Source: Antedon mediterranea
Lineage: Eukaryota; Echinodermata; Crinoidea; Comatulida; Antedonidae
Reading direction: 5' to 3'
Length of the DNA: 64,000 nt
Assembly: GCF_964355755.1 (NCBI RefSeq)
Contig: NC_092672.1
Span: 21,880,501 to 21,944,500 of the forward strand
Each line of letters opens with the position of its first letter. Positions within the stretch are counted from its first letter, which is position 1. The position numbers and the translations under genes were made by a program. Positions 38,601-50,600 of this stretch are shown here, one piece after another. Below the pieces are notes generated by a model, which was not told the origin of the DNA, searched no databases, and was given only the letters and a program-made list of their open reading frames with translations.

Positions 38601-41600
38601 CCACTAGAAACTTGACATTAGATACTGAATGCATTGACAATAAAAGCATCAGAAGTTATCATGATAAAATTATACTACAACACTGTACTACAGTACACAA
38701 GGGTGTTTTCAGGAAAGCTGGACATATTGTACAATAGTAATGAAACTATGTATTGGCATTTAAAAATATGCAAAAGATTGTTGTCAAATTGTAGTTACAA
38801 ACAAACAGATGATAGAATGAAGATCCATTATGAGTGCAATCGTGTCAGGATAATGATGTGTTATTCTTTTATATCATTATACTGGCACCTGGAGGAGAAG
38901 ATCCATTTAATGGAATCTATCACTTTTATTCTAAAAGACAGAAACATTTCGTTAAAAAGCATAAAGAGGAAAACGAATCATGTAAAGTACCTTTTATCAG
39001 TTGAGAAACGAAATATAATTATCAAAATTAGAGTATTTATTTGAATAAACACCCGCTTTGAATAAAAGCCTCCCTCAAATAAATGCCACCATTCCCTCCA
39101 ATAGAACACCATGTGGAACAAACGCTCTGCCACATGCATTTGCACAATAATTGTATCACGTCAACACAATTCATTAACTACCATAATCTACAATTTACCA
39201 AGCATTTGACATAATTTTATCAATTTTTTATATTAATTGTGCTGTATTTTTTTACATCTAGGTAGTATTTTTGATTATACATGTTACCATATTATACCCT
39301 AAATAAAGATGCCTCCTTTCCCCCTAAAAACCTTTTTGAACAATAAATGCCTGGGGCATTTAATGGGATACATATGCCAACTTTTAGCATTCTGAAAAGA
39401 ACTGTTGAGCTTTACGTTTCTATAAAAATGTCCTCGGGGACAGCAATAACTAGTACTTGAAATTAAAATTTAAAGTATCAGTTATTGCATAACATTACTG
39501 TCTAAGGATAAGTTGTGTAAATATGTTTTTTGTTTGAAACATTCGTAATAGTATTTCTGTTCATCTTTTAACCACATTTTCTTATACAATGAATGTAAAT
39601 ATGTACCAAATTTCAGTTTCTACGACCAGTACTTACAGAGATATGAAGAAGCCCTGGTATGTGGGTCAAAGGTCATAAATGGCATTTCTGATCATTTTTT
39701 ACTAAAATGCCCCAATAGATGGAATATAAATGTATGCCTTCTGAACATTTTGAGACCAAAATTGACTTGCTGCGACCACGTGGTTGCCGAGATACAAGTA
39801 GCTTTTTTTGTTTGTTCATATAACCATTGACCTTGACCCTTTGACCTTTTGTAACATTTTTCTAAATGTGTAACAAATAACAAAATATATATTTCGAACA
39901 ATTTAAAACCAAATTCAAGTGTCTACGACCAGTAGTTACGGAGATACACACATGGCCTGGGTTGTGGGTCGAAGGTCAGAAATGGCATTTTCGGTAATTT
40001 TTTACTAAAATATTATATATTATATATTCTTCTTTATTGTATCAAACAAAAACAATTTCAATACAAAAGGTAGCCAAGATATAGCCGAAGCTAATCAAGC
40101 TTGGTACCTTTTATCTTAACTAACTTTAGCTACGAAATTAACAAATAAATGACAGAACTTAAAAGAAAATAACAATTTGATAACGTCAAAAACAAACAAA
40201 AAATGTTGAATGATAAATAAATAACATAACATAACATAAAGTGCTGTATGTACTATACTGTAATAAACAAAACCATATCAGTTCAATAGATAATATCTGA
40301 TGAATTAACAATATATAAAACATTGTAAATTATTGATTATTCTTTTATATACTTAAATAAAAGTAATACTTTAAGTTGTTTAGAGAAAGCAAATCTAGAT
40401 GTAATTGTTTGTAATTCTAAAGGTAAATCATTCCAAATAACAGCACCAGAAAAATAAATTCTAAATTGTCCACAATTAATACGACAAGGGGGAATGGCTA
40501 AATTAAAATAATGATTAATTCTTGTATTATATGCATGATCAGTAGTTTCAAAATAATCAGATAAACTATGAGGTAATCTATTATTAAAAAGATCAGAAAC
40601 AAATTTAGAAACACATAAGGTATAAAGTTTATTTATATCTAATATTTTAAGTAAATGAAATAAAGGCAATGAATGTGTTCCAAACTTAAAAAAAGTCATA
40701 CACCTGACACACATTTTTTGTGTAACTAAAAGGGGTTTTAAATACGAATCATATGTGCTACCCCATATCTCAATACCATACATTAGATGTGGCTGAATAA
40801 AAGCATTATAAAGCTAGATTAAAGTGTTCCGAGGGATATAGTGCCGTAATTTAAATAAAATACCAACCCGCTTCCTTAATTTATTGTTCAAATCAACAAT
40901 GTGGTCTTTAAATGAAAGAAATTTATCAAAAATAATACCAACAAAAGAAATCGTATCCATTTCAGAAATCGTATTATTATTTATCTTGATAGAGCCATTG
41001 ATACTAATGTTTTTATTTCTTGAACGAAAAACAATAAACTTTGTTTTGTCAGTATTACCAATTAATTACTTTTTGAAATTGTATGTTAAATGTCCCATTA
41101 GACTGAATATAAATGTATACCTTTTGGTTAATTTAAGACATTTTCAAAATGTGTAACCAAGCCAATAATGATTGTTGGACCATCCTAAACCAATTTCTGA
41201 AGTCAAATTCTCTCGACCTCAAAGTGCATACGAAAGTTGATCTAGTAGCTACTAGAGTTAATCTGAGGTTGTGAACATTTACTTTGTCTTTTGGCCTTGT
41301 TGCAGTATCAGCACTGAAATCAAAAAGTTTGCTCACTTGATTTGAAGTTAAGAATCTATAATCTTCCTCCAAGGTATTAAAAAAATGTTATCATATCTTG
41401 ATCTATTATGGTAACAGTATGTCAGTATAAAATACAATTATTATTATTATTATTACAATATTATAAATTACTTTATTCTTCATTTAATTGAATAAAGTCA
41501 ACTCGGTCTTTATTAGTCCATAATTACCAGAAACCAAAACCAGAATTGAGGTCAAAAGTTCCAAATTCTGTTTTACCTTTAAAAATACATTAGGAATATC

Positions 41601-44600
41601 AGAATTTCTGTAATCCCAGACATATTATGCCAGCTGAATGGTGTCCAGTTTTGGGAGACTTTAAGTAAAATAGTATTAATTGATGTAATATAATGTATTA
41701 TTAGCAGAGAGGGATAGCAAAGAAAGAATGTAATATTAAACATTCATTATTTATTAAACCAATGATTAAGATTGTAAATGTTTCCAAGGTGAACATGCAC
41801 TTTGTGAGGAAAACAAAAGTATCAAATAATCAGTTGTGCCAGTATAATATTGACTATTATCATTATGTTTACTAGATATTCATGGTATCTTATGCAGTTG
41901 TGTGTGTGGTATTTAACCTGAATGAAGGTCTTAATGCCCCAGCTAAAGTTCGTGATCCAACAACTGTAAGTAGATTTTACAAATTTCAAATGTTTATGTA
42001 ATTGTACATAAATAAGTGTTTCCTTCATGTTATCCTTTACCTTAACACACACTGTGCAAATAGCAGATGCCTGATATATGATTGTTGTTATTTCCACTTC
42101 CATGATAGTGTTGTTAATAGCAGATGCCTGATATTGTTGTTATTTCCACTTCCATGATATATGATATATAATAGTGTTGTTTTTCTATATAAATTTGTGC
42201 TGCTAATAATAATAGATAATTTGCCACAAATTTTCAAACTAGAACTTTAAGAATTTAAAATGTAAATTTTTTTCATTTTTTTTTATTTAGGGAAAAATGT
42301 ATGAACATCGAATGACAAATCTTGACTTCATTCTATTTTGGATTCGTTCTGTTTTTGTAAACATAAGAAAAGGACAAAATAACAAGATAATTCTGATTGG
42401 TACACATTATGAGAGCCTTGGTGAAACTGAACAAGAAAGACAACAAAGGGTACATATGTCATCACATTTTCTTTTAAACAGTATAAAATTGTATATTGTC
42501 ATTAATTCATTGGAAACAATATGTAGTTTCATCTCTAACATCTGGGACTGCTGGCTCTTGTAGTTACAGTAATCGTATTACTTTAGCAGTCCCTGACCAA
42601 TTCATCTTTGTACATTGTATATTATGTTTTGTTGGTCAAATAAATTAATTAAATGAAATGAAACATTGGCAATCATGTATGATGACGTCATGTCATGAGC
42701 ATACTACTGTACTGTGCTGGCTTATGATTAACTAATTAACTTAACTTTATTTTATTTTTCATTTGGATATAATAAAACAAATAAAAGGGTATACAAATAT
42801 CTATGATTTAGCACACATTTTGAATTTGTTTTCTTATATTGGTATAATTATACAATGTACACTGGGTAAGTAAATGCGTAACATAACTTAAATGAAACAC
42901 TTTTTGCACTTTACAAAAGGGGTTGGGGTTGGCTAGGCACACTCTAAATCTTCCCCTGACATAGGTATAATTGCAATATGATGTTATTTATTTTAGGTAA
43001 AGGAAATAGAGAATATACTTTGGGAAGCCCTGGAAGGAAAACCATTTGAGGACATGGTGTATCAAGGAGAGCTCTTTACCATTGAAAACAGTGTCTCATT
43101 TGAAAAGAGTGGTGCTTCTAAAATCATTCTCCAAATACAAAAATTAGTCCAGATGATGATTCTTACTTTTCCAATTAAGTGGCTGCAAGTACTGCTGGAA
43201 ATACAACAGTTACGAAAAGCCAAACTATATCTACCAACTTCTGAGGTTAGAATAAATATCTTTAACAAATCGATTGATGAATGTGTCTTTTAATGTTTAA
43301 CATCCATTAAATTTGAAGCATTAAACCCTGTTTTTCTGAGTGTTGCATTGAATAGTGTTAATTAAAGTGAAAAAAAGCAAACTTGTTTCATTACATTTGA
43401 AATTGTGTGGGATACAAGTTTGTTATTAATAGTAATATAACAGTAATCCCTGCTTTTCTGTCTGTGTTAATTGACTGTTTATGGTGAATCTTCAACACAT
43501 GTTTATCAAACAGGACCGGTGCAATTTTAGTAGAGTACCAAGTACCAAAACAAAAGGAACATTTTTGTCCTCTAATAATTATTGAAGTAAGTGGTGAACC
43601 TTGAGTTTACTGTTGGTTGGGAAAATGTCAGAATTCAAATCTACCCTTGCATGATAAAGTATTATGTCCTATATAAACAACCTTTCAACAACGAAATAAA
43701 TGATAACATACATCAACAGAAAAACAGTTTGTAATTATTAATCAACATTTTTTTTTCATTACATTTTTCATTATGATATTTATTTACCTTTTAGATTAAT
43801 GATTTACTTGCTCGTTGTAAGATAACTGACAGAAAACGGTTTCTTGAGTACTTACACGACATCGGTGAGATTCTGTTCTACCCAGATGACAAGATCCTCA
43901 AAGAAAAAATTGTAATAGATTTGATGGGAGTAGTTGACAAGTTTAAAGCAATCATCACAGTTATAGATCCTAAGCTTCAGGTTAGCAATATTCGCTATAC
44001 TTTTTTTAGTTGTAACAATCATTTGTTAATATTAATCTGACATACTGTAAATATTGTGATATTACCTGTAAATATGTAATGTCTACCACAAAGAGAACTT
44101 GTATGTCCTGGAGCTTAATATATCCAATGTCACTATAATGAAAGTTAAAGGTGGTTATATTGCATTTCAAATATACACCTTGTTTAATTCTACTACTGTA
44201 TATTCTAATACTTATTACAGTAGAACCCCTATTAAGTGGACACAACATAACGTGAGAACCCCTATTAAGTGGACACAACATAACGTGAGAACCCCTATTA
44301 AGTGGACACAACATAACGTGAGAACCCCTATTAAGTGGACACCACATAACGTGAGAACCCCTATTAAGTGGACACCACATAACGTGAGAACCCCTATTAA
44401 GTGGACACCACATAACGTGAGGCCAACAAATTGTCCTTTTATTAGGGGTTAACCATACTTATTCTTACCCGAAGTACAGTACATAGATATCAATTACAAA
44501 AAATAAATGCAGAATGATTTTTTTTTAAATGCACAAAAATTAATTTAGACAACTTTTCAATATTTCTGGAAGCCATTAAATTAATTATTTTCAGAAGGGA

Positions 44601-47600
44601 AATTGTAAAAGGAAGCTGGTTAAAATTCCTGACTGAATGAACAAATTAACAAAAAGTGATATATATATAATATATATCTTCTATCTCTGACTGATATCTA
44701 TGACATAATTTACATATTTTGTTTTCTCTTTAGAGGTTAGCCATGGATACTGTCCCTCGTTTAATTTATTTAACAAAAAAAATATCAATAAGGTTGTCCC
44801 AAGGGAGGGGTTATACTGTAGTCTGTGCAGGGAGTTCAACTCCCTGGTCTGTGAGTGCAAAAAAATGACCAGAAGAATTTAGTAATTATCTATTTTTACA
44901 TTGACCATGGATAAAATAGCACAGGGATATGCATTAAGACATCAAATGCTCCATTAGGACGGATTACTTTATACTAATTGATTTACCGATTTTACAAATA
45001 TAATTTTATAAAAAATTTACATAAGATGCTTGCACCACTTGTTAGTTGACCATGTCTAAATACCCTTCTCAGGTCCAAAATCCAAATACCCTTCTCAGGT
45101 CCAACTCTGTGAAATGATTTAGATGATTAAGATGTTGAAGACTCAAGATGTTCAGATTATTAAAAACAATTATACCACGATCAGAAAACACCCTTATTTG
45201 GGGCAAATCATTGAACCTAAATTTGTTTTAATTGTCAATAACTAATTATCTAACTTAACATAATACTGTAAGTGTTATTGTTTTCATTAGGTGTTAAAAA
45301 TCAGTATCGACAGTATGTACCAATTGATATACCATCGTTAGGCGCGATTTACCGAATTTTTCTCTTACGTAAATTTATATATAGAAGCAGATAATAAAAC
45401 AATTACAATGAAATAAAATGAAACAATGATACACTTACTAACTACAAAATTTAACAATACACTACAGTGAATATATTTAAATAAAGCTACATAAAATTAG
45501 CAGTTATGTAATATTATATATGCACTAGCATATGTACCATTACACACATGTTTTTTCTTCTTGGTTGAATAAATATTACAAAACGAAACCCCGACAATTA
45601 AAGAGATTCATGAAAAAACCACTGCTTATATTTAAAACAAAATTATTACACTTCACACTACCACACAGAGTAAAGACATACATGGTCAAATGTATTATAA
45701 TATTCTATAGATTAATGTAATTTTTTATTTTTGGAATACTATAATTAAAATGTAAAAATTGCATATTTATTATTATTATTATCAACTGCTTCAAACTACA
45801 TTCTTAAGAATGTGAACTTCTGTAGTCCAAATTTGATATAGTTGCTCAGCAGTATCTTCTTGTTGTCAATTAATCCTTGAATGTCAATAAAGCAATCAGA
45901 CTGCGCATATAATTTCTACATGAGTACGTTTTGTTGTTGATCCTGATTAAAAATATTACCACTCATGATTTGTAATGTTCTATAGAGGACCGTGGTAAGA
46001 GACATGATGTTCAAGGAGCATGTTTTTTTTTATTGGTAGCAGTGCTTTAGGAGGCTAGCGCGGTGGAAAGTCATTTGATCTCACCTTCGATACATATCTT
46101 GTGTTATTTAATCCATTTATTGACAAATTACACTTTTGTTTTCTTTCTATAATATTATAGCCCACATTAAAACAACTTTGGAGAAATTTAAATGAGGGTA
46201 AATTAGATGAAAGACTCTTGAGGCATATTTGGACAAATGAGTCAGAAGAGATGATAGTCTTCTTTGTGTCTCTAATGCAAACCTTTGGGTTAATGTGTGA
46301 AAAAAAGAGTAAAAAGGTATTTAAATTTTGTTTAATTACAGTAAGTGCAATTATTTGTTGGATGTTTTATCTACAATACTACACATGTTATTATTTTTTT
46401 TGTAGAATGTTGGACGAATGTTCTATGTTCTTTCACGTCTGAAACCTCAGCGAGTTCTGTCATTAGCTGTTGAGTATGAAGAAAAGCGGGCTATTTCTCT
46501 CTTTCATGACTTTGATGGCTATCTTCCAGATGACCTCTTTCAACGTGCTGCAACCAAATTTATTGAGAAATTTCAGATGGAAGATATTGAACCTAAATTA
46601 TTTTACGAACATGTAGAACTGAATACTGATAGTGATCATCTGGTTGTTCTAAAAATAGCTACCTTCAATAATCGTCGTTTTTTTCAGGTAGACTTGATAA
46701 TTTAAGAAAAAAAAACCAGAAGGTTATTAACCATCATTACAAAAACATTTTACTGTAACACTTCTATTTTATATTGTAGACAACAATAGTTAGAACAAAA
46801 TCCACAGATGTTGTTGGTTCTTATGAAGATGATGATGATGATCCACTACCTAGCATCTGTAAGAAGGTAAGATCCCTTTCATCGTATAAATATCCATCAT
46901 AACTTACTTACCATAGTTTTGTATTTCCGTAGTACCCTATTTATCTTCATTTCCGCACGTAATATGGGACTGATTTTCCATAGTAATTATGGACGTTCAG
47001 AACTTTGAAATAACAGTGTTTTTTCTCCAAATTTCCTAAAAAAAATTCCGATTTTGGAATATCGTTTAAGCAACAATGTTGTACAGATTATAGTGGATAA
47101 TAATGAAAATAAATTTTGGAAATTGTGGTTTTACTGACTTGTCTAGCATTTATTTCAAAATAATACAATTTAACGTTTTGCTCAATTTATAGCAGCAACT
47201 TCATATTTTGTTTACAATTTTTTTTTCAGTTATTATTGATATTAATAATTAATTTGCATAAATTGATTTTAATTATTATAACTTATTACCATACTGGAAG
47301 TACCTTCAAGGGTTGGTTATTCGCATTGGTTATTATGGAAGCCCGTTCAGGCCACTATATTAATTATATTTCCGCCAGATAAATAATTAATTAATTATCT
47401 GGAAGACACCACTTAATTATCTGTCTGTATTGCTTCAATTATCTGACTGCCAGTCACTACAAGTTCTCATAAACACCAACCCGTAGTCCAGGTCAATCCT
47501 ACATTTTTGTCGTCGCATCTAAGTTTCAATATATCGCGTCAACATTGTATTTGCCGTCATATGTCAATGCAAACATACTTGTTGACGCAAACAGACAGAT

Positions 47601-50600
47601 AATTAATTATCAGTTGTTATATGGCAGACTCCACTTAATTATTTTGCGGTGGCCGTCAGATAATTAAGTGGCATCCGGCAGATAATTAAGTGGCATCCGG
47701 CAGATAATTAAGTGGCATCCGCCAGATAATTAAGAGTCGGCAGCTTTTAAAATATAATTAACTAGTGGACCAAACAGGCTTACATAGGTTATAAACTTTT
47801 TTTAAGATAACCATTTAATGTAAAAAAACAGCTTGACGCACATATGGCTTAGTATTCATATTTTTAAAGATGTTTGAACTATTAAATCATGTATTTAAAT
47901 GTACATTATTTATTTGGTATAACACCATGTTTAAAAATAGTAGTGTAGCCTGTTGAATTGTGTAATTTTAGCCTCCCCTCCCCCCAGCGGGGGAGGGGGG
48001 CTACGGGGGCTCTAGCCCCCTCAGATAAACTCGAAATAGATATGTAGACTTATACTGTACATCATATAAGCACGCTTACTTAAAAATGTATTTTTATTAA
48101 TGTTTACCATACAAAACCCAACTGCCTTTGTCAAAATGTCCCTAGGCTTAATTGTACCATTGGCCTACAGGCTACACATCCTGTATAACATTTTGTGCAC
48201 ATTATTATTTATATTTTCTAGGTGCTTAGTTTCCTAGATAAAGAATTGCGAATTTTTAGTGAGAATGGTACACGTGGTGTTGAAGTGAAAATGTGCATCC
48301 CTTGCCGTGTGTGTAGTTCCAAGGAACAATCGCCTAATCATATGCAAGTTGTTCAACAATTTGACAAAAATTCATTGCCATGTGGAAGCAAGAAAATGGA
48401 TGTAAAACGTTACCATAAACTGTTTGGAGAACTAAAAGGTAAATGAATGTTATGTGATCATGAATTGAGTAGAGGGTTTGTATACTGGTCCATCTCAACT
48501 GCTGTTGTTCATGGTAGGTGCTGCAGTTTGGCTGCTGTAAAACAAATTGCATCAATGTGGATGCATCAGAAGGTTGTCAAACATTTGTGTTTTCTTCAAA
48601 AGGCAAAAGTAATACATTTTCTTGAATGGCTAACCATGGGTGAAACCTAATTCTACACTCGGAATACAAAGGTTTTAGGTTGTGCCAACGTATCACAAAA
48701 GCCATATACTCATCACTCTTTTTGTATTCGTCACTACAATTTCAAATGTTCCATTTTACTATAAAGTAAACCCTGATTTTAGAAAAATAACAAAAGAAGT
48801 AAAATCGTTTTATGTCATTTTTGGCCCTATGAGGTGGTTCCTCAGATATTCTACTACTACATACTACTTCTTATATACAAGATTTGATTATGAAAATTGA
48901 GTTTGCAATAGCACGTCGTATTCTTGAAAGCAGCAAACATTAGTCCTGGACTAAACCAGGACTATAAATAAAAAGGTTTTGTCAACAAAAATACTAACGT
49001 TGTTCATGGCTAAATATAGTTATTGTATAGGGCTCAGTGTTTTCTTGTAAACAAGCAATGATCAGTGTTAAGTTGCCACTAAAATCACTAATCTCCAGAT
49101 AGGAAATAATATCTGACTTCTAATCCCTTAAAAGAGCAATATCAATGCAGGGGCTAAATTTCACAAATTTTATTGCAAAAAATAGCACATCAAATTAAGT
49201 TCAGCACTTCATTTCATTATTACATTTAGGCCCTAGGCCCTCTATTCAAAATCCTGTATCTTAGTACTGCTAGATTTGTATCTGGCAGTATAATTTTGTG
49301 GAACATAAATTGGCTATTTTTCTCAGATATTTTTCTGTACTGTAGCCTACACCTCGATTACAATTTCTATATTTTATTAAGATACCATGTTAATGACCAC
49401 TAGGCCTACTGTACATATTGATGAAGCAAACAATTGCTATTATAACACCTAAATAAACTCCTGTCATTTGATTAGACGATTGTGGGTCACATGGTGTGCA
49501 ATAGTACGCACTATTTAATGATTGCTAAATATCACTTTCACGACCAAAAAAGCATTTAAATTAGCTTTAGATTAGCTTTTTGATTAATTAATGTGAACAA
49601 CTCTATAAGATGCAGAATCATTGGAATCATTTTTAAATTTTTTTTATAATACATTTTTATCATAATTGTCATCATTAAAGTGCAGACCTAACTTTAATTC
49701 AATCTGACTCAAATGACAGGAATCTATTAATGTTATATAAAACAAATAATGAATGTTATATTCGTGAAATGGTACAAGTAATGTCATTCGGTTAATGATG
49801 AAAGGTTATATTTCATCATTCACCTCATTGCATTATTGTACCATTCCACGAATATGAACATTCATTGCTTGTATAATAGTCACTTAAAGTATGCACTGGT
49901 TTGCAATTAAATTTTATTAAGTAAAATAATTAATACTAAAAATGCAATAATGGGTATATCAAATTTTTTTATGTCAAATAATATTGATGTACAGTATGGT
50001 GACTGTTAACACTGAACATCTGTATTTGCTTGTTAATGTTTAGAATAGCAAGATAATAGGATGTTTGGCATTCTTTAGCATATACAATATCAAAAGCTTT
50101 ATTCCTATTTTTTTATTTTCAGAGGAAGACAATAAAGACGATCATGAAGATAGTATTGGTAACCTTTTTTACTTTCCTTCAATCTGTCAATTGATTTTAA
50201 ACTTAATGTTGTATTTGTATTAAACAAATAATTTCATCAAATATAAAATTTGACAGACAATATGTTTTATTTACAATTATTGTGTATATCGTGCAATACT
50301 AGACTGTCAAACATGAATCATTTAATTCACTAACATTTCCACAGATCTAACATCAGATTTTCAATAAACTACTCATTTGTTTGTTTCATAAGGAATTCCA
50401 GAAAAAAAATACAAATTGCTATTGGTAATCTTCTCAACCTGGTATGACGAGCGCCGCCATGATGGTTTTTTCAATATGCTCAAATGTGTGTACAATGATT
50501 TATTGGAAAACTATATATTTGATAACATCAAGAGTACAATAGACATGCTACATGGGTTGCATGATGCTGGAAAGTTGAGCCCACAGAATCTTACACTTCT

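Noticed and set aside
38634-39044. 136-codon plus-strand ORF
   Set aside because: It lies inside an inverted-repeat element, has no recognisable domain, and shows no splice signals or neighbours that support it.
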